The notes under the pieces were generated by a model. That model did no database searches, was not told the DNA's origin, and saw only the letters and a program-made list of their open reading frames with translations. From positions 1 through 64,000 of the forward strand of contig JAHHQZ010000003.1 of the NCBI GenBank assembly GCA_020026075.1: DNA of 64,000 nt, in the 5' to 3' direction. This stretch comes from Actinobacillus sp. GTDB taxonomy: Bacteria > Pseudomonadota > Gammaproteobacteria > Enterobacterales > Pasteurellaceae. A program made the position numbers and the translations under genes. Positions 17,029 to 26,422 of the stretch are shown one piece after another. The first letter of the stretch is position 1. Each line of letters starts with the position of its first letter.

Positions 17029-17718
17029 TTAAGCCTTTGGCATTTTTTCAGCAATAAACGCTAACGCATTTGCGATCACGTCATCAATGCCCATCGCTGT
17101 ACTATCTAGCAACAGCGCATCATCTGCTGGCTTTAATGGTGCTACTGCACGATTTCTATCACGGAAATCCCGTTCTTGAATCTCGTGCAAAATCTGGGGG
17201 AAATTACCACTTATCCCTTTGTTTTGCAACTGTTTTAAACGTCTTTTTGCACGTTCTTCTGCACTAGCGTCTAAAAAGAGCTTAATTTGAGCCTGTGGAA
17301 AAACAACAGTTCCCATATCACGACCGTCCGCAATCAAGCCATTTCCCTTCGCAAAATCACGTTGCAACTGCAATAACGCTTGGCGAACCGCAGGAAATGC
17401 CGCTACTTTGGAGGCAGCCTCCGCCACAGCTTGTGTGCGAATAGCTTGGCTTACATTTTGCCCATCAAGCCACACTTGCACTTCGCCATTTTCAGGAATG
17501 AACTGTAAATCCAAACCGCTCGCCAACTGTGCTAAGGCGGATTCATCACCTAAATCCAATACCTTTTGCAAAGCAGCCAAAGCGCATACACGGTAAATCG
17601 CCCCGCTATCTAATAATTGAAAGCCCAACTTCTGTGCTAAGGCGTAGCACAATGTGCCTTTGCCAGCACCACTGGGACCGTCAACGGTGATAATTAAAGT
17701 GTCGGTTGATTGGTTCAT
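17029..17718 (-). CDS. cmk: Cytidylate kinase
   Basis: A 229-residue P-loop nucleoside monophosphate kinase that phosphorylates CMP and dCMP. The P-loop [12 protein letters not shown] is near residues 12-23. The [13 protein letters not shown] segment and the DRNRAVAPL motif are CMP-kinase signatures. The ATG at 17718 has a well-placed GGAG; an ORF extension to 17763 would overlap the upstream gene and is not supported. rpsA follows. Confidence 0.95.
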   Translation of the reverse strand: MNQSTDTLIITVDGPSGAGKGTLCYALAQKLGFQLLDSGAIYRVCALAALQKVLDLGDESALAQLASGLDLQFIPENGEVQVWLDGQNVSQAIRTQAVAEAASKVAAFPAVRQALLQLQRDFAKGNGLIADGRDMGTVVFPQAQIKLFLDASAEERAKRRLKQLQNKGISGNFPQILHEIQERDFRDRNRAVAPLKPADDALLLDSTAMGIDDVIANALAFIAEKMPKA

Positions 17719-17731
17719 TGTTTTCTCCAAA

Positions 17732-18631
17732 TTAACGAATGGTTTCTGCCGTCCTTTGCGCACTCGGCATTACGGCACGGATCTGCTCACGGCAATCATC
17801 TAACATCGCATAGCGTTTACGATACATTGCACGTTTTTTGCTCGCAATATCCTCTAAGGGTTTGCGGTTATCGGTCAATGGAATTTGCCAATAGCCTTGC
17901 TCATTTTTCTCGGCACCGTTTTCCTGCCAAAATTCATCATAGTTAAACAGCAAACGAGAGCTGTCGTTAAAACGGTATTTGCATTGATTTTTGTGTGCGA
18001 TGCCACATAAGAGTAGGTCGGAATTTTCACAGAAAAAACGGAAAATTTGCGTCATCATAAACATCGGTCGCACACCAAACAGACCTTTGGTGGTGGCTTT
18101 CATTAGCTGTGCGGCATCCTTTTCATTGCTACCTTGCAAGCTGGCGATAAGCAACTGATTCGGGGTCAGCAGCGTAAATGAGCTGTCGTAAATGCGGGTG
18201 CCGTCTTTGGTTTGCAAGCTCAATGCAAAAAAGCCTTCAAACGGATCGATTTGGTTAATGGTTAAATAAACGCAATAATTCTCCGCACACTCGGCGAGTA
18301 AAATGCGTTCTTCTTGCACCAGACGTTGGCAAAAATCCACACCCCATAAGCGTTCTGCTTGCAAAAAGTTCTGCTGAATGTGTGCCAGTCGAGCGCTGGC
18401 ATTCCAGCGGTTATCACAAAATTTACGCAATAATGCATCGCAACGGTAAGGGTTTTGTTCAAATAATGTTCGCCACATAGGATGTAATGTTAAAAAGGCT
18501 TCAAATTGTTTAATTTCTTGCCGAGCGAGCAATGAAAAACCATAAAAACGCAAGCAAGCTCGCAGGTTTTTTAATTTTCGTTTTTCATGAGGGTTAAAAG
18601 CTTTATAGCTGGGAAAGTGATAGGGTTGCAT
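17732..18631 (-). CDS. VirK/YbjX (DUF535) family protein
   Basis: A 299-residue soluble protein with the DUF535 pattern. There is a Trp- and Phe-rich middle, the [18 protein letters not shown] and FEGFFALSL blocks, and a basic C-terminus ([16 protein letters not shown]). Family members include VirK of Shigella and YbjX of E. coli, tied loosely to outer-membrane or virulence phenotypes; no enzymatic activity is established to my knowledge. It ends 13 bp before cmk on the same strand. A palindrome-family half-site lies inside it at 18015-18027. Confidence 0.75.
   Translation of the reverse strand: MQPYHFPSYKAFNPHEKRKLKNLRACLRFYGFSLLARQEIKQFEAFLTLHPMWRTLFEQNPYRCDALLRKFCDNRWNASARLAHIQQNFLQAERLWGVDFCQRLVQEERILLAECAENYCVYLTINQIDPFEGFFALSLQTKDGTRIYDSSFTLLTPNQLLIASLQGSNEKDAAQLMKATTKGLFGVRPMFMMTQIFRFFCENSDLLLCGIAHKNQCKYRFNDSSRLLFNYDEFWQENGAEKNEQGYWQIPLTDNRKPLEDIASKKRAMYRKRYAMLDDCREQIRAVMPSAQRTAETIR
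18015..18027. repeat. Palindrome-family half-site inside the VirK-like gene
   Basis: AGGTCGGAATTTT lies in the coding sequence (minus-strand peptide ENSDLLL). It is followed by CACAGAAAAAA, partly resembling the family's AT extension. Confidence 0.6.
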
Positions 18632-18707
18632 TAAATTTTCTTAGCTTATCAATAATAAAGGGCGGATTATAAAGCAAAACTGCCTATTATGTTTAGGGTT
18701 TTTAGCT

Positions 18708-18749
18708 AGGTCGGAATTTTTGCCAAAATTTTGACAAAAATTCCGACCT
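18708..18749. repeat. Paired palindromic element upstream of mtr
   Basis: AGGTCGGAATTTTTG and CAAAAATTCCGACCT flank a CAAAATTTTG centre. Both neighbours (virK-like gene and mtr) point away from it. It is the one intergenic pair not at a gene 3' end. The variant bases T and A are complementary between arms. Confidence 0.9.
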
Positions 18750-18770
18750 GCGCTTTTCGTTAAAAAAAGA

Positions 18771-18804
18771 TTGCACTTGCCTTTTTGTACTATTAAGCTA
18801 GTAC
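18771..18804 (+). promoter_or_regulatory. mtr promoter with TrpR operator
   Basis: GTACTATTAAGCTAGTAC at 18787-18804 is a dyad with perfect 6-bp arms (GTACTA/TAGTAC). It matches the TrpR operator GTACTAGTTAACTAGTAC at 15 of 18 positions. A -35-like TTGCAC (18771-18776) and a -10-like TAAGCT (18794-18799), 17 bp apart, put the operator over the -10 region. mtr is a known TrpR target in E. coli. Confidence 0.8.
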
Positions 18805-18830
18805 GCATTTTTATTGACAGGGAAATGTTT

Positions 18831-20090
18831 ATGTCGAATCAAACATCATCAAATGCAAAAGTACCGTCATTGCTGGGCGGTGCGATGATTATTGCAGGAA
18901 CAGCCGTTGGGGCTGGAATGCTGGCGAACCCGACCTCTACGGCTGGGGTGTGGTTTATTGGCTCCATTGCCTTGTTGGTTTATACCTGGTTTTGTATGAC
19001 GACCTCTGGGTTGATGATTTTGGAGGCGAATTTGAATTATCCACTCGGTGCGAGCTTTGACACTATTGTGAAAGACGTGCTGGGGCGTGGCTGGAATGTG
19101 GTGACTGGCACATCAGTGGCCTTTGTGTTGTACATTTTGACTTACGCCTACATCACCTCTGGCGGCGGCATTACGCAGGGACTGTTGAATGATTATTTTC
19201 CAAGCCTTGCGCTGAGCCGTTCTAGCGGTTCTATCATTTTCTGCATGGCGTTGGCGGCCTTTGTGTGGCTGTCCACTCGTGCCGTTGACCGCCTAAGTAC
19301 GGTGCTGATTGGCGGAATGATCATCGCTTTTGTGCTGTCCACCAGCGGTCTGTTGTCTTCGGTGAATGTGCCAACGTTGCTCAATTTGGGGACAAGCAAA
19401 AATACGCAGTATTTGCCGTATATTTTGGGGGCGCTGCCTGTGTGTTTGGTGTCTTTTGGCTTTCATGGCAATGTGCCAAGCTTGGTGAAATATTATGATC
19501 GTGATGCGAAAAAAGTGGTTAAAGCAATTTTTCTCGGTACAGGTTTAGCCTTGCTGATTTACATTTTTTGGCAGTTAGCAATTCAGGGCAATTTGCCACG
19601 TGCGGATTTTGCGCCGATCATCGCTAAAAATGGCGATATTAGCGCCTTATTGTCGGCATTGTCTTCGGTAATTCAAACGGACTTTGTGGCAACGGTGTTG
19701 CAATTTTTTGCTTATCTTGCCATTGCCAGCTCTTTTTTAGGCGTAACGCTGGGGCTTTTTGATTATTTGGCAGATTTGTGCCATTTCAAAGACGACTTCG
19801 CAGGCCGTACGAAAACGACTCTATTAACCTTTTTACCGCCGTTGTTGCTCAGTTTGAAATACCCTTATGGTTTCGTGATTGCCATCGGTTACGCAGGGCT
19901 TGTGGCGACCATTTGGACGGGCATCGTGCCGGTGCTGTTGGTGAAAAAATGCCGTGTTCGTTTTCCACAGCAAAGCTACCGTGTTTACGGCGGCAACTTT
20001 ATGATTTATTTCATTTTACTGTTCGCTTTTTTAAATATTTTTGCCCAAGTGGCGAGCCAGTTTGGCTATTTGCCTGTGTTTAAGGGATAG
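18831..20090 (+). CDS. mtr: Tryptophan-specific transport protein Mtr
   Basis: A 419-residue HAAAP permease importing tryptophan. The N-terminal GGAMIIAGTAVGAGMLANP is the family signature, with Asn replacing the Met of the TyrP copies near its end. About eleven hydrophobic helices are visible. The ATG at 18831 is six bases after AGGGAA; ATG 18825 is too close to it. The TrpR operator at 18787-18804 supports tryptophan as substrate. A methyltransferase gene follows after 26 bp. Confidence 0.88.
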   Translation: MSNQTSSNAKVPSLLGGAMIIAGTAVGAGMLANPTSTAGVWFIGSIALLVYTWFCMTTSGLMILEANLNYPLGASFDTIVKDVLGRGWNVVTGTSVAFVLYILTYAYITSGGGITQGLLNDYFPSLALSRSSGSIIFCMALAAFVWLSTRAVDRLSTVLIGGMIIAFVLSTSGLLSSVNVPTLLNLGTSKNTQYLPYILGALPVCLVSFGFHGNVPSLVKYYDRDAKKVVKAIFLGTGLALLIYIFWQLAIQGNLPRADFAPIIAKNGDISALLSALSSVIQTDFVATVLQFFAYLAIASSFLGVTLGLFDYLADLCHFKDDFAGRTKTTLLTFLPPLLLSLKYPYGFVIAIGYAGLVATIWTGIVPVLLVKKCRVRFPQQSYRVYGGNFMIYFILLFAFLNIFAQVASQFGYLPVFKG

Positions 20091-20116
20091 GATAGAAAAG
20101 AAAAGGAAATAAAAAA

Positions 20117-20866
20117 ATGACACAATCCGTTTACGATGACGACACGTTTTTTTCTCTGTACCAAAAATTGCGCACCAACCCACGCAGTGTGAATGAACTC
20201 ATTGAAAAGCCCACACTGTACGGCTTATTGCCTGATTTACAAGGGAAAAAAGTGCTAGATCTCGCCTGTGGGGCTGGGTCGCATTTGGCGCATTATTGGC
20301 AACTAGGGGCAAGTGCTGTGGCGGGTGTGGATTTGTCGCAAAATATGCTCCATTCAGCGGAGCAAACGTTAAAGGCATTAGGGGCGAATTTCGCCCTTTA
20401 TCACAGTGATATTTGCCATTTACCGCCCATTGCCAGCACCCCTTTTGACGTGGTGACTAGCTCATTTGCTTTTCATTACATTGCGGATTTTGACGCGCTG
20501 TTGACAGAAATTAAGCAAATATTACGGCCTAGCGGCGAACTGATTTTTTCGCAAGAACACCCCATTGTTACCGCTCACCTGCAAGGTGCACGTTGGCAAA
20601 AAGACGACAACGGCAAGCCATTGGCGTATCGCTTGAACCACTACGGCAAAGAAGGCATTCGTGCAAGAAATTGGTTTCAAAAGCCTTTCACTACCTATCA
20701 CCGCACAATGGCGAGTATTCTCAACCATTTAATTCAACAAGGGTTTGAAATTTTAGCCGTTGCCGAGCCTTGCATAAATTCGCACCCTGATCTGGTGCAA
20801 GAATTTGCCGACCTCACCCATCGCCCTGTACTGTTGTTTGTGAAAGCACGTTTGCGTGCGAAATAA
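20117..20866 (+). CDS. Class I SAM-dependent methyltransferase
   Basis: A 249-residue protein with the Methyltransf_11 fold. Motif I VLDLACGAGSHLAHY is at about 45-59, the acidic residue after GVDLSQNML at about 73-81, and a post-motif TSSFAFHYIADFDALL. The substrate cannot be inferred. It is 26 bp after mtr, so possibly co-transcribed. Its 3' end overlaps the end of the convergent BPL_N gene by 53 bp, so both C-termini share DNA in opposite directions. Confidence 0.8.
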   Translation: MTQSVYDDDTFFSLYQKLRTNPRSVNELIEKPTLYGLLPDLQGKKVLDLACGAGSHLAHYWQLGASAVAGVDLSQNMLHSAEQTLKALGANFALYHSDICHLPPIASTPFDVVTSSFAFHYIADFDALLTEIKQILRPSGELIFSQEHPIVTAHLQGARWQKDDNGKPLAYRLNHYGKEGIRARNWFQKPFTTYHRTMASILNHLIQQGFEILAVAEPCINSHPDLVQEFADLTHRPVLLFVKARLRAK

Positions 20867-21620
20867 TAGGCGCTATCCGCCGCCACATAAATTCACCGTA
20901 ATTTGCCTTTTGTAAATTGCGGTGAATATTTTGCGTATTTTCCGTGTTTGTGCCGAAAACTTGCTGATAATTGTCGCTATCGTACTCGAAATGCACGCCT
21001 GATAAGAAAAACATTCCCCTGCCCCAACGCCCTGAAATAACCGCTGGTAGCCCATTGGGATACAAAAAATGCACATTTATTCCAGCGTAGGGTTCCACGA
21101 AAGTGCAACCGCCGTGATACAGCACCGAATGCTTTTCACCGCAACGGCTTTGTACTTCAATCATTCGTTGCGTATGGCTCGTGCCATCATAAGGCTTACC
21201 ATCCACGAGATCATCTAATGCCCCTTTGGCACAACCTCCAAAGAATTTCAAATAGCGTTCGCCTGTAATTTTTGCACTTTCCCCTGTGAAATCAATATGA
21301 TCGCAAGAAAAATACGCCCCTGCACAAATGCCGATATAGACGCCACCAGCGTCAACAAACTGTGCAATTTTCTCACAACCCGCCTTGCCCAAGGCGTTTA
21401 AATAAGGCAAATCCGCACCGCCGCCGATGATCAATGCGTGGCAGCCTGTCAATTCACCTTGCAAAATTTGCTGTGCAGAAATGGGAAAAATTTGATAAAT
21501 ATTCCGGCCTTGGCTAAATCGCTGTAACGTTGGTGCAGCCTTATGCAATAAGGATCGCAAACCCATTTCGCCCACGCCTTCGTCTGCATAAACGGCGATG
21601 AAATATTTCGTTGCGTGCAT
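20814..21620 (-). CDS. BPL_N-domain (glutamine-amidotransferase-like) protein
   Basis: A 268-residue protein related to the N-terminal domain of eukaryotic biotin-protein ligases, a class I glutamine-amidotransferase-like fold. The nucleophile-elbow segment YIGICAGAYFSCDHI carries a cysteine (C in GICAG), as in that family. Other matching blocks are the start YIAVYADEGVGE-like region and GGGADLPYLNAL. The gene is divergent from bioY with a 67-bp spacer, which hints at a role around biotin, but the function is not established. A palindrome half-site with its AT tail encodes RNIYQIFPIS. Confidence 0.75.
   Translation of the reverse strand: MHATKYFIAVYADEGVGEMGLRSLLHKAAPTLQRFSQGRNIYQIFPISAQQILQGELTGCHALIIGGGADLPYLNALGKAGCEKIAQFVDAGGVYIGICAGAYFSCDHIDFTGESAKITGERYLKFFGGCAKGALDDLVDGKPYDGTSHTQRMIEVQSRCGEKHSVLYHGGCTFVEPYAGINVHFLYPNGLPAVISGRWGRGMFFLSGVHFEYDSDNYQQVFGTNTENTQNIHRNLQKANYGEFMWRRIAPIISHANVLSQTTVQGDG
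21497..21510. repeat. Palindrome-family half-site inside the BPL_N gene
   Basis: AAATATTCCGGCCT, preceded by AAAAATTTGAT, is a single arm including the family's AT extension, embedded in coding sequence. Confidence 0.7.
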
Positions 21621-21687
21621 ATTTCTTTTGTCCTTAATTTTGTTTATAGTCCGTTTCCTTATTTTAACTTAATTGAGAATTATTCTT

Positions 21688-22263
21688 ATGGTATTAATTC
21701 AACAAACAAAATCTCTTTTTATCGACAACAGCCTAAAAGCGACCGCCATTAAAGCGTTAGTCGGATCCTTATTCATCGCCTTATTGGCACAAGTATCCAT
21801 TCCATTGCAACCTGTGCCGATCACTGGGCAAACGCTGGGAGTTACCATTGTGGGCTTAGCCTTAGGCAAACGTGCTGGCGTTGCGAGCGTGGCACTTTAT
21901 TTATTAGAAGGTGCCCTAGAGTTACCTGTGTTTGCCAATGGCGCCAGTGGTGTAGCCGTATTTTTTGGGGCGACAGGGGGCTATTTATACGGTTTCTTAG
22001 CTACTGCCTACATTTTGGGCTATTTCTCTGATAAAGGCGTGTTAAACCAGCCATTAGCCGCCTTTGCTGTGGCTGTTGTGGCATCTGCCGTAACCTTTGC
22101 TTTCGGCTTAGCACAATTATCCTTTTTCGTTCCAACAGACAAAGTTCTCGCCTACGGCTTTACACCGTTTATCGCAGGTGGTTTGCTCAAAGCTTTTATT
22201 GCAAGCTTAACCGTTTCTGGTGCTTATAAATTAAACAAAAAATTTGACGAGAAAATGCAATAG
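21688..22263 (+). CDS. bioY: Biotin transporter BioY (ECF S component)
   Basis: A 191-residue integral membrane protein that binds biotin as the substrate-specific part of an ECF transporter. The family blocks LLAQVSIPLQPVPITGQTLGV and the ARKxVAS-like RAGVASVALYLLEGALELPVF segment are present, with about six helices. The ATG at 21688 follows GAGAA at good spacing; an upstream TTG at 21673 is less likely. No energising EcfA/T genes are adjacent. A strong terminator follows at 22291. Confidence 0.93.
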   Translation: MVLIQQTKSLFIDNSLKATAIKALVGSLFIALLAQVSIPLQPVPITGQTLGVTIVGLALGKRAGVASVALYLLEGALELPVFANGASGVAVFFGATGGYLYGFLATAYILGYFSDKGVLNQPLAAFAVAVVASAVTFAFGLAQLSFFVPTDKVLAYGFTPFIAGGLLKAFIASLTVSGAYKLNKKFDEKMQ

Positions 22264-22290
22264 TTCTCTCCCCTTTTTCCTGCATACATT

Positions 22291-22326
22291 AAAGGGAATG
22301 GCTTGGCGACAGGCATTCCCTTTTTA
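22291..22326 (+). terminator. Rho-independent terminator of bioY
   Basis: AAAGGGAATG and CATTCCCTTT form a 10-bp stem followed by a T-run, 28 bp after the bioY stop. Confidence 0.9.
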
Positions 22327-22417
22327 TTTTTCCATTATTCTCATCGGTTCTCGTCTATTTTCTCATTTCCCCTGTGCTATACTCGCTCGGCTTTATGAAT
22401 AGACTTGGAGAATAATT

Positions 22418-24271
22418 TTGGCACTATTTAATCGTTTTTTTACTTGGTTTGAAAACCGTATCGACCCTTTCCCTAACGACAATCCTGTGAATGATAAACC
22501 ACAACTGTTGCAGTTTATTATGCAAAGCATTGTGGGAATGAAGAAATGGATTTTGCTGTTGGCGGTGTTGACAATGGGTACAGGCATTATCGAGGCGTTG
22601 CTGTTTCAGTTTATGGGAATGCTGATTAACTGGCTTGGGGCGTTTCCCCCTGCAACCCTTTGGCAAGAAAAAGGTCTGTGGCTGATGGTGATGCTGGCGG
22701 TACTTGTGGGGAGTGTGCTGTTGTCTTTTCTAACCTCTATGGTGCGTTTGCAAGTGTTGCAAGGTAATTTTCCAATGCGCTTACGCTGGAATTTTCACCG
22801 CTGGATGCTCGGACAAAGTTTGAGTTTTTATCAAGATGAATTTGCTGGACGTGTGTCGGCAAAAGTAATGCAAACCGCCCTTGCGGTGCGTGATAGTGTG
22901 ATGAGTATCGCCAATATGGTGGTTTTCATTACGGTGTATTTTATTACTTCTGGGGTGATTTTGATTTCCTTAGACGGCTGGCTGGTTGCGCCGTTTATTT
23001 TGTGGGTCGTTTTATTTTTGGGAATTTTGTCGCAAATTATTCCACGCTTATCCAAAACTGCCCAAGCGCAAGCCAACGCACGAGCTTTGATGACAGGGCG
23101 AGTGACGGACGCTTATTCCAATATCACGACGGTGAAATTATTTTCTCACGCCCAGCGTGAGGCGCAGTATGCCAAGCAGTCAATGCGTGAATTTATGCAA
23201 ACGGTATACGCTCAAATGCGCCTTGCCACGTCCCTTTATTCCCTGACTTACGCCAATAACGTGTTACTCATCATCAATTCGGCAATTTTAAGTATTGCCT
23301 TGTGGGGGCAACATTTAATCGCTGTGGGGGCTATCGCCACGGCAGTGGGAATGACGTTGCGAGTCAGCAGTTTATCGCAACGCATTATGTGGGAATCCGC
23401 TCGTTTGTTTGAGGACATCGGCACGGTCAATGACGGTATGCGCACGCTCACCAAACCGCATACTATTGTGGATAAACCGAATGCCCCAGCCCTTGTGGTT
23501 CAGCACGGCGATATTCGTTTTGACAACGTTAGCTTTTCCTATGGTAACAAACCCTTGTTGCAAGATTTCAATTTGCACATTAAATCAGGCGAGCGAGTGG
23601 GTCTGATTGGGCGTTCTGGCGCAGGAAAATCCACTATTGTGAATTTACTTTTGCGTTTTTATGAACCGCAACAAGGGGAAATTCTCATTGATGCGCAAAA
23701 TATCGCCGATGTTAGCCAAGAAAGTTTACGTGAGGATATTGGGCTGGTCACGCAAGATTGCTCATTATTGCACCGCAGTGTGCGTGATAACATCGCTTAC
23801 GGTCGCCCAAATGCCAGCGATGAGGCGATTTGGCAGGCGGCGGAACGAGCCAAAGCCACAGAATTTATTCCGCAACTAAGTGATGCGAAACATCGTCAAG
23901 GCTTGGACGCTCACGTGGGCGAGCGTGGCGTGAAACTATCAGGCGGACAGCGCCAACGCATTGCCATTGCTCGAGTAATGCTCAAAGATGCGCCGATTTT
24001 GGTGTTAGACGAGGCGACCAGTGCATTGGATTCCGAAGTGGAAATCGCCATTCAAGAAAGTTTAGACAAAATGATGAACGGTAAAACGGTTATCGCCATT
24101 GCGCACCGTTTGTCTACCATCGCTGCAATGGATCGCTTAATCGTGCTAGATGAAGGGCGAATTATTGAGCAAGGCACGCACCAAGAATTGCTGGAAAAAG
24201 GCGGTTTATACGCTAAACTTTGGGCGCACCAAAGTGGCGGTTTTTTGTTTGAACCACAAGATAATGCATAG
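22418..24271 (+). CDS. ABC transporter, fused permease/ATPase (exporter type)
   Basis: A 617-residue half-transporter with six transmembrane helices (about 40-340), then a nucleotide-binding domain. Walker A GRSGAGKST is near 404-412, signature LSGGQRQR near 508-515, and Walker [13 protein letters not shown] follows. It resembles the uncharacterised multidrug/lipid-type exporters found in Haemophilus. The start is TTG at 22418, seven bases after GGAG. The substrate cannot be told from sequence. It is convergent with ftsB across a palindromic element. Confidence 0.85.
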   Translation: MALFNRFFTWFENRIDPFPNDNPVNDKPQLLQFIMQSIVGMKKWILLLAVLTMGTGIIEALLFQFMGMLINWLGAFPPATLWQEKGLWLMVMLAVLVGSVLLSFLTSMVRLQVLQGNFPMRLRWNFHRWMLGQSLSFYQDEFAGRVSAKVMQTALAVRDSVMSIANMVVFITVYFITSGVILISLDGWLVAPFILWVVLFLGILSQIIPRLSKTAQAQANARALMTGRVTDAYSNITTVKLFSHAQREAQYAKQSMREFMQTVYAQMRLATSLYSLTYANNVLLIINSAILSIALWGQHLIAVGAIATAVGMTLRVSSLSQRIMWESARLFEDIGTVNDGMRTLTKPHTIVDKPNAPALVVQHGDIRFDNVSFSYGNKPLLQDFNLHIKSGERVGLIGRSGAGKSTIVNLLLRFYEPQQGEILIDAQNIADVSQESLREDIGLVTQDCSLLHRSVRDNIAYGRPNASDEAIWQAAERAKATEFIPQLSDAKHRQGLDAHVGERGVKLSGGQRQRIAIARVMLKDAPILVLDEATSALDSEVEIAIQESLDKMMNGKTVIAIAHRLSTIAAMDRLIVLDEGRIIEQGTHQELLEKGGLYAKLWAHQSGGFLFEPQDNA

Positions 24272-24290
24272 AAAAACCACAAAAAAAGCT

Positions 24291-24332
24291 ACGCCGAAAT
24301 TTTTGATAAAATTTTGTCAAAAATTCCAGCGT
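24291..24332. repeat. Paired palindromic element between the ABC exporter and ftsB
   Basis: ACGCCGAAATTTTTG and CAAAAATTCCAGCGT flank TAAAATTTTG. The arms carry the CGCC/AGCG variant and are imperfect at two positions, indicating drift. Confidence 0.85.
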
Positions 24333-24351
24333 GGCGATTTTATGCTTATCT

Positions 24352-24618
24352 TTATTGGGTGTGAAAAAACACTTCATCAGATTTTTTGAAACCGTATTCT
24401 TCCCTTGCAATTTCTTCCACAGCGTCACTGCCCTCTTTGAAATCCGCAATTTGTGCTTTTAATTGTGCATTGCGTTCCGCTTTTTCTGACACCTTTTGAC
24501 GCAAGGCTTGTACCTCTTTTAAGCTATCACGGTAATCTTCATAACCGTTGTAGCCGAACCATAATTGGTACTGAAAATAAACCACTAAACCCAATAAAAT
24601 TGCCGTTAAAATCCGCAT
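24352..24618 (-). CDS. ftsB: Cell division protein FtsB
   Basis: An 88-residue bitopic membrane protein of the FtsQBL divisome complex. It has an N-terminal transmembrane helix (about 4-21) followed by a leucine-heptad coiled coil (about 28-65) and the conserved EEIAREEYGFKKSDEVFF end. In many gamma-proteobacteria ispD follows ftsB; here the transcript instead ends in a palindromic element. Confidence 0.93.
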   Translation of the reverse strand: MRILTAILLGLVVYFQYQLWFGYNGYEDYRDSLKEVQALRQKVSEKAERNAQLKAQIADFKEGSDAVEEIAREEYGFKKSDEVFFHTQ

Positions 24619-24674
24619 ATTTACCTCAAACTAATCACTTAGCGGCATAGTCTAGCACCCTTTTTTATGAACGT

Positions 24675-24702
24675 AAAAAAACGAGCCATTTAGCTCGTTT
24701 TT
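24675..24702 (-). terminator. Rho-independent terminator of fklB
   Basis: AACGAGC and GCTCGTT flank a 7-base loop, with a T-run on the minus strand. Confidence 0.85.
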
Positions 24703-24726
24703 CTTAGGTTACTTGATATTGTTTGA

Positions 24727-25356
24727 TTAAAGAATATCCAACAATTCTACTTCAAAATCTAATGGAGTGTTTGGTGGAATCGCCGCACCTGCACCACGTT
24801 CGCCGTAGGCTAATTCAGATGGGATCACTAAACGCCATTTTGAACCCACAGGCATCATTGTTAAGGCTTCAACCCAACCTGGAATTACGCCTGTAACTGG
24901 AAATTCTGCTGGTTGACCACGTTGTACAGAGCTGTCAAATACGGTGCCGTCTGGTAATTTACCTGTGTAGTGAACACGTACTTTGTCGTCTTTGCTAGGT
25001 ACTTTGCCTGTACCTTCGGTTAATACTTCGTATTGTAAACCGCTGTCGGTGGTTTTAACGCCGTCTTTTTTGGCATTTTCTTTTAAGAATTTTTCACCTT
25101 CTTTTTTCATTGCTTCCATTTGAGCTTTCAAAATTTCAGATGCTTCTTTTTGCATTTCTTGTAATGCTTTTTGTACGTCCATTAATTCGATCGCTGGCAC
25201 GTTACCATTTAACACATCGAAAATACCTTTTCCTACTGCAGCAGCGTCAACGTTCATTTTGCTTTCAAGTAATTGTTGACCAATTTGTAAACCGATGCCG
25301 TAGCTACCTTTTGCTGAAACGGTGTCGAGTGAAACATTTTCAAAAATGTTTGACAT
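24727..25356 (-). CDS. fklB: FKBP-type peptidyl-prolyl isomerase, FKBP22 type
   Basis: A 209-residue isomerase without a signal peptide, so cytoplasmic like E. coli FklB. The N-terminal dimerisation helices (about 15-90) precede a linker and an FKBP domain (about 120-209). The domain carries [16 protein letters not shown], the [10 protein letters not shown] loop, and a C-terminal [13 protein letters not shown]. It is a single-gene transcript with its own terminator. Confidence 0.92.
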   Translation of the reverse strand: MSNIFENVSLDTVSAKGSYGIGLQIGQQLLESKMNVDAAAVGKGIFDVLNGNVPAIELMDVQKALQEMQKEASEILKAQMEAMKKEGEKFLKENAKKDGVKTTDSGLQYEVLTEGTGKVPSKDDKVRVHYTGKLPDGTVFDSSVQRGQPAEFPVTGVIPGWVEALTMMPVGSKWRLVIPSELAYGERGAGAAIPPNTPLDFEVELLDIL

Positions 25357-25482
25357 AATAAATTCCTCTTTTTGTATGAAAAATTCCCCCCACTAGATAA
25401 GGCGACTTGCGACCTTTTCAAGGGGGGGATCAAAAGTTTTACGTTTTAATGAATAATTTTTAACACACTATTGTGGAATGTG

Positions 25483-26346
25483 TCACCATTCGCCTAAGCT
25501 TTCGCCCATTTTCACTGGCACGCCCACACGCAATTCAGGGTTAAGTTCAACGCTGTTGGCTGGGAATAGGTTAATTACCGTTGAGCCTAGCTCAAATGCG
25601 CCCATTTCATCGCCTTTTTTGAAGGTGATATTTTGATCATCGTAGAACCAGTGGGTTACGTCCGCATAACGTGGCGGATTCACCACGCCTGCCCACGTGG
25701 TACGCATACTGGCGGTGATAGTCGCCCCCACGAGAATTTGTACCATTACCCCTTTTGGCGTGTCGAACACACAAATCAAACGTTCGTTGCGTGCGAATAA
25801 ATCAGGAATATGCTGGGCAAGGAAAGGATTTACCGAAAACAATTCACCTGGCACGTAAGTCATTTTTCGCAAAGTGGCATCGCACGGCATATGCACACGG
25901 TGGTAATCACGTGGGGAAAGGTAGGTCGTAATAAATTCACCATTTTTGAATAATTCCGTCAGTTGCGGATCCCCGGCTAAAAGGGCGTTTAAACTGAAAT
26001 AATGCCCTTTTGCTTGAATGAGCAAGCCATCGGTAATTTTTCCGCATTCGCTCACACGACCGTCTGCTGGCAAGCAAAGATGGTTTTCGCCAGCACAAAT
26101 AGGGCGAGCATCAGCTTTTAAAGGGCGAGTAAAAAAGGCGTTGAAGGTTTCATAATCGCTGAAATTTTCTTCTGCGGCCTCTTGCATATTAATGCCGTAT
26201 TTTTTCGCAAATAAACGAATGATGAGATGAGTTACCGCCCCCCATTTTCGCTGAGCGAAAAAGCCTGCAAGACGGGTTAAATAAAGCTGTGGCATTAGGT
26301 ATTGAAATGCTACTTTGCTACGTTGCCAATAAGTTGGAAAAGCCAT
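25483..26346 (-). CDS. psd: Phosphatidylserine decarboxylase proenzyme
   Basis: A 287-residue membrane-associated enzyme that converts phosphatidylserine to phosphatidylethanolamine. It self-cleaves at the LGST motif (G254-S255), generating the pyruvoyl group from Ser255; FELGSTVINLF is intact. The PRDYHRVHMP segment carries the conserved His residues. Length is normal. It is separated from the upstream ffh by a short palindromic element. Confidence 0.95.
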   Translation of the reverse strand: MAFPTYWQRSKVAFQYLMPQLYLTRLAGFFAQRKWGAVTHLIIRLFAKKYGINMQEAAEENFSDYETFNAFFTRPLKADARPICAGENHLCLPADGRVSECGKITDGLLIQAKGHYFSLNALLAGDPQLTELFKNGEFITTYLSPRDYHRVHMPCDATLRKMTYVPGELFSVNPFLAQHIPDLFARNERLICVFDTPKGVMVQILVGATITASMRTTWAGVVNPPRYADVTHWFYDDQNITFKKGDEMGAFELGSTVINLFPANSVELNPELRVGVPVKMGESLGEW

Positions 26347-26376
26347 AATAATCCTTTGTTTGTCTAAAAAAGTAAT

Positions 26377-26402
26377 GCCGGAATTTTTACGAAAATTCCG
26401 GC
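26377..26402. repeat. Short paired palindromic element between ffh and psd
   Basis: GCCGGAATTTTTACGAAAATTCCGGC-type pairing: arms GCCGGAATTTT and AAAATTCCGGC with only a few central bases. It lacks the long CAAAATTTTG centre of other copies. Confidence 0.85.
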
Positions 26403-26422
26403 GTGGGTAAATTTAATGTCGC

